DNA of 64,000 nucleotides, taken from NCBI GenBank assembly GCA_902465155.1, contig CABQLY010000004.1:62001-126000 (forward strand). The letters are read 5' to 3'. Below the pieces are notes generated by a model. It was not told the origin of the DNA. It did not search any database and saw only the letters and a list, made by a program, of their open reading frames with translations. Origin of the DNA: an uncultured Oscillospiraceae bacterium. GTDB lineage: Bacteria > Bacillota > Clostridia > Oscillospirales > Acutalibacteraceae. Positions 28,290 to 38,153 of the stretch are shown here, in pieces; position 1 is the first letter of the stretch; every line of letters begins with the position of its first letter. A program made the translations under genes and the position numbers.

Positions 28290-31200
28290 TTACTGCGTGT
28301 ACATACCAAGGGTAATGCCTTTATAATAGTGCTTTAAAATTTGTTCAAAGCTCCAACCGTTTTTGGCGTAGGCATTTGCGCCAACCTGGCTCATGCCAAT
28401 GCCGTGCCCGTACCCACGAACGGTAAAAATAAATTTATCCTCTGCTTTGTTGTAGGTAATGATGTACGCGCTGGAGCGCAGCACATTGGCGCTGCCAACC
28501 CGTGCCGAGGTAAAGATCTTCTCCCGCAAATAGGGGCCTTTTTTGCTAAGCTTACCACCAATGGTCACGGTTTTAACATAGCAGCCGTTTTTGTCGTAAC
28601 TACAGTGGAACCACTTAGATTTATCGCTCAACGCGGTTAGGTCTACCCCAGTGGTTTCTTTTACCCATCTGGCAACATCGGCCGCACGGTAAGAACGCAC
28701 GGTTTGGTAGCCAGAAATATTTTTATCTACCGAAGAATCTACGCTAACCAAATAAGGCAGGCTGGCCTGCCAAACATCCTGACAGTTTGCCGTGTACCCG
28801 GCCGAAATAGCGTAGTAGTAGGTTTGGGCAACATTGCCGTTATACACGGCAACAACGCCGGCAACCTCTTTTACCGCTTGCTTGGCGCGTGCACCCGCCG
28901 GCTTCATTGGTACGGCCGGGGCGCCGCCCTTTAAGGCGCCGTTGCAAATTAACCAGGAGTAGGCCGCAACCGTTTGGGCCTTTAGCGCCTCAAGGTGGTA
29001 GCCGGAGCCCATTTCGGCCTCAATAACCTGCGCTAAAATATCGGCCGCGTTGCCGTTTACCTTTTGGCCGGTGCTTTGGTTGGTAACCGTAATATTCGGC
29101 AGCTTTACGGCCGGCGTTGGGGCCGAGCTTTGGGAGCTGCCCGCCGAGGAGGTGCTGCCGCCGGACGAGGAACCGGCCGGCCGGGAGGAAACGATTGACG
29201 AGGACGGCGCCGAAGACACCGGTTTGCTTGGCTTTACCGGCACCGTAACCTGCGAGCCGCTTGGCCCGCTTTGCTCATACCGGCTGGAGGCACCGTCGAT
29301 CATGCTTTTATCTACCGAGGAATCGGCCGGTTTATTGGGGGCCGAGCTTTCCTCTTTTAAGCTGGCCGAGGCAGCCGCCTGCACGGTTTTATCCTCTGCC
29401 TTTTTGTAATCGCGCACATGGCTTTCGGTAACATCCACTAACGGGGATTCCCCCTCGCGCACCTTACGGCTAACAACAATCACGCTTTTGCCGTTTTGCT
29501 CAGAGGTTAAGGTCAGCAACTCATCCTGCGCGGTAAGCCCAATGCCGGTTTCAATTACCGAGGCGTTGCGAATTTTTTCTAAATAAAGGGCAAAGGCATC
29601 GTCATCAAAAAACACCGACTGGCAATACTCTGCGGCGTTTTCCTGCGCGGTTTCAAAAACCGCAACCACCTTCCATTTGCTTTCTAAATACACCGTATCA
29701 AACGAGATTACCGGCGCTTTGCGGTACACCTCTAAATTTAAATAATTGCGCAGCTTAGAAAACATTTGCCCGTCCTCAAAGCTTTTGCCGTAAACAACCA
29801 AATTGCGGTAAAAGCTTTCGGCGTCGGTAGTTTGGTTTATGTAGGGGGTGCCATACTCGCTAACGCTGCCCTCAAACAAATGGGTATTATAATAAGCGGC
29901 CGAGCGGTTTACCGTTGTAACAACGGGGTAATTAATATCGCACTCCGGCAAACTCAGCCAGCCGGAAATATCGCGATTCATGCTGTACAGGCGCCCGAAT
30001 TTTACCAGCATATTTTCGGGCAGCTCGCCCCAGGTTTGGCCATACATTTCGCGCACGCCGTTATACACCGCGCTGCAATGCACCGGCTGGTAAACGTACT
30101 CGTACCCAAAGTAGGCCGCCAAAATAACGCAAATTACCAAAACAACCGAAATAATAGCCCGAATTACCTTGCGGCGGCGCCGGTTGGGGGTCTCCCCCTC
30201 TAAAAAGCTGCCATAAATGTTGTCGCCCAAACAGTCCGGCTGCTCTAAAACCGAATAGCCGGTTTCCCGCTCGCATTCAACTGGGGTCTGCGGGGTTTCT
30301 ACCGGCAATACAGAATCCTCGGTAACGGGGGTCTCCTGCCCGGTTAAAAGGATAAATTCGGGGTCGCTGTACGGCTGCTTTGCCTCGGCCGTTGGCAAAG
30401 GCTCCCCCGCAAACGAGGCGTTGGGTTCGGGCTGCCCGCCCTTAGGCGTTTTGGGGGAATGAACCCATTCGTCCGTATTCCCCGCAGCTTTGGGGGCTGC
30501 CGGCGGCACGGTCTGCCCGCTTTGGGCTGCCGGTGTGCCAATTTTTATGTTTTGGTCTACGGGCTGCTGCCCTTTTTGCAATTCAGTTTGGGCGCTGCTT
30601 GCCGCCGGTTGAGCAGCGGTAAACTTGGTGCCGTAAGCAGGCGTTGCGGCCGGGTTCGGCAGGCTTTTACCCGCGTGCACCGCGGCAATAATATCGTCGG
30701 CTGTTTTAAGGGCCGAATGAATAATTTCCTCGGCCTTGGCTAAGCCCGAAAGGGCCGGCTCGGCCGCCTTTGCGGCCCTCTGCTCCGCCGACAGCGGGGG
30801 CTTTGGCGGCAAAACCGAACCGCCGCCTTGGGCGGGCGTATTTTTGGGGTTTAAATTGCTGCTTTCACCTTGTAGCGCAGCATTTTTAAAGGGCGCAGTG
30901 CCGCCTTGGGGCGCTGCTGCACCCGCAGCGTTTGCGCCAGGCACAATCATATTAGGCACGGCTGCATTTTGGGCAACTGCATTTTGAACGGCTGCACTTT
31001 GAACGGCTGCATTTTGGTCAGCTGCGCCGGGCGTTTTTGCACTTGGCGCAGTGGGCTGCCCGCTGTTTACCACCCCCCCGGGCGTTACCGGCAAAGGCTG
31101 CGGCGGCTGTTTTTCGGCCGCGCCTTGGCCCTTTTTGCGCTTTTTAAAGGCTTTGTGCTCGGCAAAATAGGCTAAATAAGGGCAAATTAAATCCTCGGTA

Positions 31201-31619
31201 AGCTCTTGCCGCAGGCCCGGTTCATCGGTTAATAATATTAAAGATTGATCGGCTTTTTCTACCACGCAGCCGCCGCAGCGGCCGTGAACCGTTACCAGCG
31301 GCAGGCCGCCTTGCGGCAGCAAAAGCTGGGTGGTATTGGTAATGCCAAAATGGGCAGTATCTACCCCCTCTAACCTTAGGCCAACGGTTTCGGCCAAAAG
31401 GCGCGGTAAATAGTCGGGCCCCTTTGGCAAAAAGCTGCCAACCAGCACCACCGCCCGACTGCGGGAAAACGCCCGCCGCAGCGCGTTGGTAAAATCCTGC
31501 TGCGTTTCGGTCAGCGTGCTTAAAAAGCGAACCGAGCAGGCCGAGCACAGGGCAAATTCTAATTTAAAATCGGTTTTTTGCTTGTAGTAAATAACTTCAA
31601 GGCTAAGTTCCGGAACCAA
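28290..31619 (-). CDS. Degenerate CinA-N / dead sortase / SpoIID fusion protein
   Basis: The protein has about 1109 residues in one frame. Residues 30-145 resemble a decayed MoCF/CinA N-domain: RAVVLVGSFLPKGPDYLPRL and CVVEKADQSLILLTDEP align with the neighbouring CinA (LLVIFGGMGATQDDLTK; CFIEKNNCMVVLLPGP). A Pro/Ala/Gln-rich linker (150-480) is followed by a membrane helix (about 485-505). The class B sortase-like domain (525-720) has lost its catalytic residues: His is Lys in VVYGKSFEDG, the TLxTC Cys position reads TLTSE, and the Arg is missing. After a Ser-rich spacer comes an intact SpoIID/LytB domain (about 840-1109; AEMGSGYHLEALKAQTVAAY and GYGHGIGMSQVGA). SpoIID cleaves glycan strands during engulfment. 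TTG at 31619 has GGGAGG upstream. Confidence 0.8.
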   Translation of the reverse strand: MVPELSLEVIYYKQKTDFKLEFALCSACSVRFLSTLTETQQDFTNALRRAFSRSRAVVLVGSFLPKGPDYLPRLLAETVGLRLEGVDTAHFGITNTTQLLLPQGGLPLVTVHGRCGGCVVEKADQSLILLTDEPGLRQELTEDLICPYLAYFAEHKAFKKRKKGQGAAEKQPPQPLPVTPGGVVNSGQPTAPSAKTPGAADQNAAVQSAAVQNAVAQNAAVPNMIVPGANAAGAAAPQGGTAPFKNAALQGESSNLNPKNTPAQGGGSVLPPKPPLSAEQRAAKAAEPALSGLAKAEEIIHSALKTADDIIAAVHAGKSLPNPAATPAYGTKFTAAQPAASSAQTELQKGQQPVDQNIKIGTPAAQSGQTVPPAAPKAAGNTDEWVHSPKTPKGGQPEPNASFAGEPLPTAEAKQPYSDPEFILLTGQETPVTEDSVLPVETPQTPVECERETGYSVLEQPDCLGDNIYGSFLEGETPNRRRRKVIRAIISVVLVICVILAAYFGYEYVYQPVHCSAVYNGVREMYGQTWGELPENMLVKFGRLYSMNRDISGWLSLPECDINYPVVTTVNRSAAYYNTHLFEGSVSEYGTPYINQTTDAESFYRNLVVYGKSFEDGQMFSKLRNYLNLEVYRKAPVISFDTVYLESKWKVVAVFETAQENAAEYCQSVFFDDDAFALYLEKIRNASVIETGIGLTAQDELLTLTSEQNGKSVIVVSRKVREGESPLVDVTESHVRDYKKAEDKTVQAAASASLKEESSAPNKPADSSVDKSMIDGASSRYEQSGPSGSQVTVPVKPSKPVSSAPSSSIVSSRPAGSSSGGSTSSAGSSQSSAPTPAVKLPNITVTNQSTGQKVNGNAADILAQVIEAEMGSGYHLEALKAQTVAAYSWLICNGALKGGAPAVPMKPAGARAKQAVKEVAGVVAVYNGNVAQTYYYAISAGYTANCQDVWQASLPYLVSVDSSVDKNISGYQTVRSYRAADVARWVKETTGVDLTALSDKSKWFHCSYDKNGCYVKTVTIGGKLSKKGPYLREKIFTSARVGSANVLRSSAYIITYNKAEDKFIFTVRGYGHGIGMSQVGANAYAKNGWSFEQILKHYYKGITLGMYTQ

Positions 31620-31663
31620 AAAAGCACCTCCCAAAAACTAAGGCTTTGGTTTGGCCGTAGGGG

Positions 31664-34471
31664 TTACGGCGTAGGGTTAGCGGGCTGAGAAACCGCTGGC
31701 GATTGCGCTGAGGAGGTCGACGGAGCCGAGGAAGCAGCCGGGGCCGACGAGGACGACGGCACCGGGGCCGAAGAAGCGGCCGGCGTACCGGTTTTACTGC
31801 TGGCAGACGGCGCCGCAGAGGCAGCGGCGCGGCTGGAGCCGGCCGAACCGGCGCTGCGGCTGCCGGCGGCCCCGTTTGCCGCTTGATTTTGGCCAGCCGA
31901 GCTTGCCGCGGGCTGCGTGCTCTGCGTGCTACTTCCGGCATCGGACTGGGCCCGCTCGCTGCTTTGCGCGTTAGAGCTGGTTGCCGAGGGCAAAGAAATA
32001 TTAGGCTTGGTAGTGCCGTGCTTGGTGTACCAAATTTGCGGGTAAAGGGGCGTTGGGTTTACCTTTGCGGCCGAAGTATCGGCAGCGTTTTGCTCACCCG
32101 CACGCACCTTACGGGCCATCACCACCAAGCGGGCGTCGTCAAATTCGTAGGTACAGGTAGAAAGTGTCAATAATTCGTCCTGCGCGTCTACCTCTACGCC
32201 GGTATCAATAATACTGCGCACCTTAACATTGTTTACAAAGCTTAAAAAGTCCTCCTCCGAGGCAAACTCGGGGTAACGGTAATTAAACACCTCGCCATTA
32301 TCCTGCTCCGGCTTGGTATTGGTAATAAACACGGCAAAAACCTTATAGTCGGCGTCTAAATACAAAGTGGTAAAATCAATTACCGGGTGCTGCTTGTAAA
32401 AGTTAATATCGGTGTATTTTTTAAGGGTGCCGAACATGGTGCCGTCCCGCATGTGGTGCCCGTACACCACCACATTTTTGCTGTTGCCGGTGGCGGTAAT
32501 GGCGGCGTCTTTATCAATAAACAGCGCCCCGTACCGGCTGGACTGTTTGTTCATATCATGATCAATATAATAATCGTTATTGGTTGTTTGGTACACCGGG
32601 TTGTTAATGTTGGTACCTTCAATTTTCATCCAGGCTTTAACATCGCTGTTGTTTTTCATTAGCTCCTTAAAGGCAATAAAAACACCGTTTTCATCCTTTT
32701 GCATAGAAGCATTATTCCACACGCTTGCCGCGTTAGAAACCGCTCGACCGGCCAACCAGCTTTCAGCAAAATAATTTACTAAGTAAGAAAGGGTAACAAT
32801 TAAAACAACCAACGCCACTAAAAATATCGATTTGCGAACCTTTTCGCCGGTGGAATCCCCCTTAACCGGGAATAACGACCGCCAAAAGCCCCGCTTTTTT
32901 GGTTTTTCCTGTGGCGCCGGGCCGGAAACCCCGTTTTCCTCCTTAGTGGCCTTGCCCCCTTGCTTTAAAGCTTGCTCGTTGGCCGTTCCGTCATCAAAAA
33001 TGTAGTTCATGTAATCCTCCTGCTGCTCCGGCAGCTGGCTGGGCTGGGCTTCGCTCTCCTCCCCCGCGTTGGCCCAGTTAAATAAAGCAACCTCATCGGC
33101 CGCGGTGCTGTTATCTACCGCTGTTTTAAAGGTGGTTAGGCTGTGGTTTTCACTGTGCTCAAACGGCATAACCGGCAAGCTGTATTCGTTAATAACATTC
33201 AGCGGCTGATCCGGTTCGGTAGCGTAAGAAATAAATTTTTCGCAGCCGTCTAAATAACGGCGAACCATATCTAAAGCGGCGGCCGCAGCAAAGTTGCGAA
33301 CGGCCTCGCGCCCCCCGCCCGAACGCATAACCCGCAGTACCACCGCGTTTTCGGGACCGGCTACGGCAATATAAACCAGGCCAACGGGCTTATTCTCGCT
33401 GGCGGCAGGGCCAGCCACCCCGGTAATGCCAACGCCAATATCAGCCTCGCACATTTTGCGCACCCCATTTGCCATTTGCACAGCAACCTCGGGGCAAACG
33501 GCACCTCTCTCGTGAATCAGCCGCTCGCTAACGCCCAAGGCCTCGATTTTAATGTAATTGGCGTAGGCCACAATGCCCATTTCAAACACGGCAGAGGAAT
33601 TCGGAATATCGGTAATTAATTTAGAAAGCAGGCCGGCCGTGCAAGATTCGGCCGTGGCAACCCGCTTTTTGTTTTGCAGCAGCTTTTGTACAACCGTTTC
33701 CTCTAAAGAGCTATACTGGGTTGTGTAAACATTCTCCCCAATCCGCTTTTGCAGTCGCTCGGCCACCGGGGCGCAAAGTTTTTCGGCCGCCGCTTTGCTT
33801 TCGGCCTTAGCACTTATGCAAATGTCAACCTCCCCGCGGTAAGCGTGAGTCGTAACGGTTAGGTTTTGGCCACTTTCAAACTCGGCGCACATCTCCTCAA
33901 TTTTGGCTTCATCAATACCGAACACGCGTACATGGCTGTTGTACACTGTGCAATGAACTTTCTTTTTTACAATAGGCAAAACGCTTTCGCTTAACATACG
34001 GATCAGCTCGGCGCGCGGGCCGGGCAGCAGCACTACCATGCAGTTGTTTTTTTCAATAAAACATCCGGGGGCCAAGCCAATGTTATTTTCCAGCACAATG
34101 CCGTTCTCAAAAACCAGCGCCTGCCGACGGTTTCCGGCCGACATCTCTCGGGCATCCTTTTGAAAAAAGCGGTGAATTTTAGCTAAGCTGTATTTGTCCT
34201 CTACCAAACGCACCTGTAATGCGTCGGCCACCGCCTGCTTTGTCAAATCGTCCTGCGTGGCGCCCATTCCCCCAAAAATAACCAGCAAACCACACCGTTT
34301 TACCGAACAGGCAACCTGGCGGCCAATATCCTCAGCTCGGTCGCCAAGCACAATTTGCTCGGTAATGGTAACGCCAATATCGGTAAGCTGCCTTGCTACA
34401 AAGTTCATTCGCAGGTTTGGTAAATCGCCGGTAAGAAACTCGGTTCCAACACAAATAATTTCACAATTCAT
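31664..34471 (-). CDS. CinA fused to a class B sortase
   Basis: The protein has about 935 residues. Residues 1-168 are a MoCF/CinA N-domain (CEIICVGTEFLTGDLPN, GGMGATQDDLTK), and 250-410 a CinA C-domain, an NMN deamidase (ATAESCTAGLLSKL, VGITGVAGPAA). An acidic linker leads to a membrane helix near 542-566 (IFLVALVVLIVTLSYLV), then an extracellular class B sortase domain (about 590-800) with catalytic His in VVYGHHMRDGTMF and Cys/Arg in LLTLSTCTYEFDDARLVV, and a Ser/Ala-rich tail. The cytoplasmic NMN-salvage enzyme and the surface transpeptidase are thus one polypeptide with compatible topology. ATG at 34471 follows AGGAGA. It lies 25 bases after thiI and just before its degenerate paralogue. 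A sequencing-error fusion is unlikely, since the frame is open through the linker. Confidence 0.85.
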   Translation of the reverse strand: MNCEIICVGTEFLTGDLPNLRMNFVARQLTDIGVTITEQIVLGDRAEDIGRQVACSVKRCGLLVIFGGMGATQDDLTKQAVADALQVRLVEDKYSLAKIHRFFQKDAREMSAGNRRQALVFENGIVLENNIGLAPGCFIEKNNCMVVLLPGPRAELIRMLSESVLPIVKKKVHCTVYNSHVRVFGIDEAKIEEMCAEFESGQNLTVTTHAYRGEVDICISAKAESKAAAEKLCAPVAERLQKRIGENVYTTQYSSLEETVVQKLLQNKKRVATAESCTAGLLSKLITDIPNSSAVFEMGIVAYANYIKIEALGVSERLIHERGAVCPEVAVQMANGVRKMCEADIGVGITGVAGPAASENKPVGLVYIAVAGPENAVVLRVMRSGGGREAVRNFAAAAALDMVRRYLDGCEKFISYATEPDQPLNVINEYSLPVMPFEHSENHSLTTFKTAVDNSTAADEVALFNWANAGEESEAQPSQLPEQQEDYMNYIFDDGTANEQALKQGGKATKEENGVSGPAPQEKPKKRGFWRSLFPVKGDSTGEKVRKSIFLVALVVLIVTLSYLVNYFAESWLAGRAVSNAASVWNNASMQKDENGVFIAFKELMKNNSDVKAWMKIEGTNINNPVYQTTNNDYYIDHDMNKQSSRYGALFIDKDAAITATGNSKNVVVYGHHMRDGTMFGTLKKYTDINFYKQHPVIDFTTLYLDADYKVFAVFITNTKPEQDNGEVFNYRYPEFASEEDFLSFVNNVKVRSIIDTGVEVDAQDELLTLSTCTYEFDDARLVVMARKVRAGEQNAADTSAAKVNPTPLYPQIWYTKHGTTKPNISLPSATSSNAQSSERAQSDAGSSTQSTQPAASSAGQNQAANGAAGSRSAGSAGSSRAAASAAPSASSKTGTPAASSAPVPSSSSAPAASSAPSTSSAQSPAVSQPANPTP

Positions 34472-34495
34472 AGCCGCTCTCCTAATCAATTAATT

Positions 34496-35668
34496 CTAAC
34501 GGTTAATGTAGGTTATTACGGTATTTTCAACCGCGCGCTGAATCATGGGGGCAAAGTCTACCGCCGATTCCGCCTGCTCACAAAGGGGAACCGTAGGGTT
34601 GGTTTTGGGGTGCTTTGGCGTAAATACCGTGCAGCAATCCTCGTACGGCTCAATAGAAATATCAAACGCGTCAATCTTGCGGGAGATTTTAACAATCTCC
34701 TCTTTATCCATACCAATTAACGGCCGAAAAACCGGTAACGGGCTTACGCTGTCGGTGGTAATAATAGCCGGCAGCGTTTGGCTGGCAACCTGACCCAGAC
34801 TCTCGCCCGTAATTAGGGCGGTGCAGCCGTTTTTTTGCGCCAGCTTTGCGCTAATGCGCATCATCATGCGCCGCATAATAAGGGTAAAATAATCCTCCGG
34901 GCAATGGTCGGCTATGGCCTGTTGAATTTCGGTAAACGGCACAACCATGGTGCGAATAGCGCCGCTGTAAGCGGCAACCTTAGCCAGCAGGCGCTTTACC
35001 TTTTGCTCGGCCCGCTCGCTGGTGTAGGGCGGGCTGGCAAAGTGAATGGCGGTTAGCTCTACGCCGCGCTTGGCCATCATCCAGGCCGCAACCGGGCTAT
35101 CTATTCCGCCCGAAATTAAAATAGCCGCCTTACCGGCCGTGCCAACCGGCATACCGCCGGCCCCGTGCAGCTGCCCGGCGCGAATGTAGGCAAATTGGTC
35201 TCTTATTTCTACCGTTACGGTAATATCCGGCTGGTGCACATCTACGCTTAAATGCGGGTTGGCCCTTAACAGCGCCGCGCCCAGCTCCCTTGAAATTTGC
35301 GGGGAGGTCAGCGCAAAGGCTTTGTCCGACCTTTTGGCCTCTACCTTAAAGGTTTTAACCTGCTGCAGCTGTGGTTTTAAATAATCCGGCGCAAGGGTTA
35401 AAATTTGGCTCATATCTTTTGGGGCAACCGCGGCGCGGCAATAGGCGGCAATGCCAAAAACCTTGCCCACCCGGCGCAGCGCTTTTTCCATGGGGTAATC
35501 CTCCCCCGTGGGCTCTACCATTACGGTAGATTGCGAGCGGCTGATCTCAATTGGCCCAAGGCCGTATAAAACCGATTTTAAGGTTTTAATCATGCGGTCC
35601 TCAAACACATGGCGATTTAGCCCCTTTAAGGCCAGCTCGCCGTTTTTAATTAAAATAATTTCTTTCAT
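34496..35668 (-). CDS. thiI: tRNA 4-thiouridine synthase ThiI
   Basis: ThiI adenylates U8 of tRNA and installs sulfur (s4U), and can also feed thiamine thiazole synthesis. The 390-residue protein has an N-terminal ferredoxin-like/THUMP region (about 60-165) and a PP-loop AANH domain with AAILISGGIDSPVAAWMM, followed by GESLGQVASQTL. There is no C-terminal rhodanese domain, as usual in Firmicutes and archaea. The upstream cysteine desulfurase on the same strand is the natural sulfur donor. Confidence 0.95.
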   Translation of the reverse strand: MKEIILIKNGELALKGLNRHVFEDRMIKTLKSVLYGLGPIEISRSQSTVMVEPTGEDYPMEKALRRVGKVFGIAAYCRAAVAPKDMSQILTLAPDYLKPQLQQVKTFKVEAKRSDKAFALTSPQISRELGAALLRANPHLSVDVHQPDITVTVEIRDQFAYIRAGQLHGAGGMPVGTAGKAAILISGGIDSPVAAWMMAKRGVELTAIHFASPPYTSERAEQKVKRLLAKVAAYSGAIRTMVVPFTEIQQAIADHCPEDYFTLIMRRMMMRISAKLAQKNGCTALITGESLGQVASQTLPAIITTDSVSPLPVFRPLIGMDKEEIVKISRKIDAFDISIEPYEDCCTVFTPKHPKTNPTVPLCEQAESAVDFAPMIQRAVENTVITYINR

Positions 35669-35971
35669 ACAATGCTCCTGTAACGCGCGCGGCAGCCAAA
35701 CGGCGGCACAAGCGGCGGTAGTTTTAAAATGGAATAAACCGTAATGGCGTAATATGCGGTAACAAGCTTGGCCAGCCGGCCGCGCCCAAACCGCGCGGGT
35801 TTAAATTGCAACCGGGTGCTAAGCGGCAGGTTAACGCGGGGCCTTTCGCAGTATTGGCAGGTTCTCGCATTAAGCAAAGGGTTTTGCCCTATTGGGCTTT
35901 TTAAAATTACTTACAATTACCAACAAAGCTCCCGCATTTTGGGGGTTACATAATGCAAACGGCACACTATA
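35669..35971. other. Intergenic between iscS and thiI, no gene seen
   Basis: About 300 bases. No ORF with a ribosome site and no clear terminator or promoter was recognised. The iscS and thiI genes may still be cotranscribed. Confidence 0.4.
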
Positions 35972-37102
35972 TTAACGGTGCACCAGGCTTTGCGCCTCGG
36001 TTAAGGCGCTGCACAGGGCTAAAACATCCTCCTGGGTGTTTTGGTAGCTAAAGCTTACGCGCAAGGCGCTGTCTACCCTGCTTTTTGGCAGCCCCTGCGC
36101 CAGTAAAACATGGCTGCCTTTGCCTTTAGCACAGGCGCTGCCGCTGGAAACAAACACGCCGCGCTGCGCCAAAAAGTGCAGCAGCGTTTCAGAGCGATAC
36201 CCCGTAAACGAAAAGTTTAAAATGTAGGGGCAGCCGTTTTGCGGCGAATTGATTTGAACATTTTGAAACCCTTGCAGCCGCTCGCGCAGCAGCGCTTGCA
36301 GGCTTTTGGCGTGTGCTAAAAAGGCCGCCGAGCTTGGCAGCGCTTTTACCGCCGCGCCAAAGGCAGCAATGCTTGGTACTGCCTCGGTGCCGGAGCGCAA
36401 GCCGCCCTCCTGCCCGCCGCCGTAAATAAGCGGGGGCAGGTTCAGCCCTTTTTTAAGGTAAAGCAAACCGCAGCCCTTTAAGCCGTGCACCTTGTGGGCG
36501 CTGGCGGTAAGCAGGTCTACCCCCCAATCCGGCGCGTCTACCGGCAGCTTGCCAAAGGCCTGTACACAATCGGTGTGCAGCAGCGCTTTTGAACCGGCAG
36601 CACGCAAAACCTCCCGCAAACGGGCTACCGGAAAAACCGCGCCCGTTTCGTTATTTACGGCCATGCAGGTAACCAGTATGGTATCCGGCCGCAGTGCGTT
36701 TTTAAATTGCTCCGGCTGCAGGTTGCCGTCCGGCCCCGGGGCAAGGTAGGTAACCTCAAACCCCTGCTTTTCCAGCTGCTTTAAGGGCATTAAAACTGAA
36801 TCGTGCTCTACCGCGGTGGCAATAATGTGCCGGCCTAAGCGCTGGCGGGCGTGCGCCGCGCCAAACAGGGCCGTGTTGTTCCCCTCGCTCCCGCCGGAGG
36901 TAAAATAAACCTCCCGCACATCGGCACCCAGCCGCTCGGCAAGCTGCTCGCGCGCGGCTGCTACTAAATTTTCGGCCGCCAAGCCTAACCCGTGCAGGGA
37001 GGATGGATTGCCGAAATCTACCGTCATAGCGTTTAATGCAGCCGCCACAGCCTGCTCGCAGGGCTTGGTGGTAGCGCTGTTATCTAAGTAATGTTGCTGC
37101 AA
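35972..37102 (-). CDS. iscS: Cysteine desulfurase (IscS/NifS family)
   Basis: This 376-residue PLP enzyme releases sulfur from cysteine as a persulfide for tRNA thiolation or Fe-S assembly. Motifs: YLDNSATTKPCEQAV at the start, FTSGGSEGNNTALFGAA, the HTDCVQAFGKLPVD stretch, the PLP lysine in TASAHKVHGLKGCG, and the persulfide Cys in VSSGSACAKGKGSHVL. Start is TTG at 37102 with GAGGGG upstream. Pairing with thiI points to s4U synthesis; I use iscS loosely, since NifZ-type paralogues look similar. Confidence 0.92.
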   Translation of the reverse strand: MQQHYLDNSATTKPCEQAVAAALNAMTVDFGNPSSLHGLGLAAENLVAAAREQLAERLGADVREVYFTSGGSEGNNTALFGAAHARQRLGRHIIATAVEHDSVLMPLKQLEKQGFEVTYLAPGPDGNLQPEQFKNALRPDTILVTCMAVNNETGAVFPVARLREVLRAAGSKALLHTDCVQAFGKLPVDAPDWGVDLLTASAHKVHGLKGCGLLYLKKGLNLPPLIYGGGQEGGLRSGTEAVPSIAAFGAAVKALPSSAAFLAHAKSLQALLRERLQGFQNVQINSPQNGCPYILNFSFTGYRSETLLHFLAQRGVFVSSGSACAKGKGSHVLLAQGLPKSRVDSALRVSFSYQNTQEDVLALCSALTEAQSLVHR

Positions 37103-37181
37103 AGTTACCCCTCGTTACTTTGGGCGCGCGCAGCCAAAGCACTGCGCTAATGCAAAGCCCGAAATAGAATTATACAGTTAC

Positions 37182-37210
37182 ATTTTAACACATAACCCGG
37201 TTTAAAACAA
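37182..37210 (-). promoter_or_regulatory. Promoter of the iscS gene
   Basis: Minus strand TTGTTT, 17 bases, TAAAAT, about 80 bases before the TTG start. Confidence 0.65.
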
Positions 37211-37313
37211 GCGGTTGACCCAAAGAATTTTTTGTTAAATTTAATTTTAAAGCTGCCGCATTTTAAAGCCGGAAAATTTTGCCTAAATTACGGCCCGCAA
37301 ACTTAAATAACAG

Positions 37314-37342
37314 TTGACCCGGGCGGCCGGGCGGTGTATAAT
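37314..37342 (+). promoter_or_regulatory. Sigma-A promoter of the phosphoribosyltransferase gene
   Basis: TTGACC, 17 GC-rich bases, TATAAT. It leaves a leader of about 115 bases before the ATG. Confidence 0.82.
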
Positions 37343-37461
37343 AGGTTTGTTAAAAAATAAACGGCAAAACGCCGCACCCCCCAAAGCACCGCCAACAGGG
37401 CATTTTTTTGCTTTTGGGAGCTTTAGCGCCGGCAATAAGCCGTTAAAAATGGGGAATAAAT

Positions 37462-38001
37462 ATGGCAGAACATTACACCTTAAAAATTGCGGGGCTAACC
37501 CGCGAGCTGGAGCGTTTTCCGGTAAACGATAAATTAGACATTGCCGCTTTTATCATTTTTGGCGATGTAGAACTAACCGTAGCCGGCTGCGCCGAGCTTT
37601 TAAAAAAGGTTCCGGAGTTTGATGTAATTCTAACGCCGGAGGCAAAATCTATTCCAATGGCTTACGAAATGGCCCGGCAATCCGGCAAGCCGTACATTGT
37701 TGCGCGCAAGGGCGTTAAGGTTTATATGCGCAACCCGTTAGAGGTTAATGTAGTATCTATTACCACCAAAAAAGAGCAGCACCTGTTTTTGGGCGAAACC
37801 GAGGTACAGCAGCTAAAGGGCAAGCGCGTGCTGTTGTTAGATGATGTAATTTCTACCGGCGAATCCTTAGCGGCGGTGCGGGAGCTTACCCAAAAAGCCG
37901 GCGGCATTGAGGCTGCAGCCTGTGCCTTTTTGGCCGAGGGCGACGCCGCCGAGCGTAAAGACATTATTTACTTAGAAAAGCTGCCGCTGTTTTTTAAGTA
38001 A
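37462..38001 (+). CDS. Type I phosphoribosyltransferase, adenine PRTase-like
   Basis: The 179-residue enzyme transfers a phosphoribosyl group from PRPP to a base, most likely a purine. The PRPP-binding motif is VLLLDDVISTGESLAAV, preceded by the flexible-loop region KPYIVARKGVKVYMRNPLEV. The length and the PEAKSIPMAYEMAR segment fit the adenine PRTase-like group often annotated apt in clostridia, but base specificity cannot be read from sequence. GGGGAAT precedes the ATG. Confidence 0.82.
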   Translation: MAEHYTLKIAGLTRELERFPVNDKLDIAAFIIFGDVELTVAGCAELLKKVPEFDVILTPEAKSIPMAYEMARQSGKPYIVARKGVKVYMRNPLEVNVVSITTKKEQHLFLGETEVQQLKGKRVLLLDDVISTGESLAAVRELTQKAGGIEAAACAFLAEGDAAERKDIIYLEKLPLFFK

Positions 38002-38153
38002 ATAGATTAAATAAATGCAATAAACGCGCGTAAAAATGCGCATAAAGTTTCCCTATTGCAAGGTGCCCTTTAAAAAACACCGGCACAAAAAACGGCCGCA
38101 ATTTTAAAAAGCCGCAACGGTACATTGCAACAACTGCAATGGTACATAACCGG

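Noticed and set aside
31664..34471. CinA-sortase fusion as a simple assembly error
   Set aside because: The frame stays open through a composition-consistent linker, topology is sensible, and the neighbouring paralogue has the same domain order.
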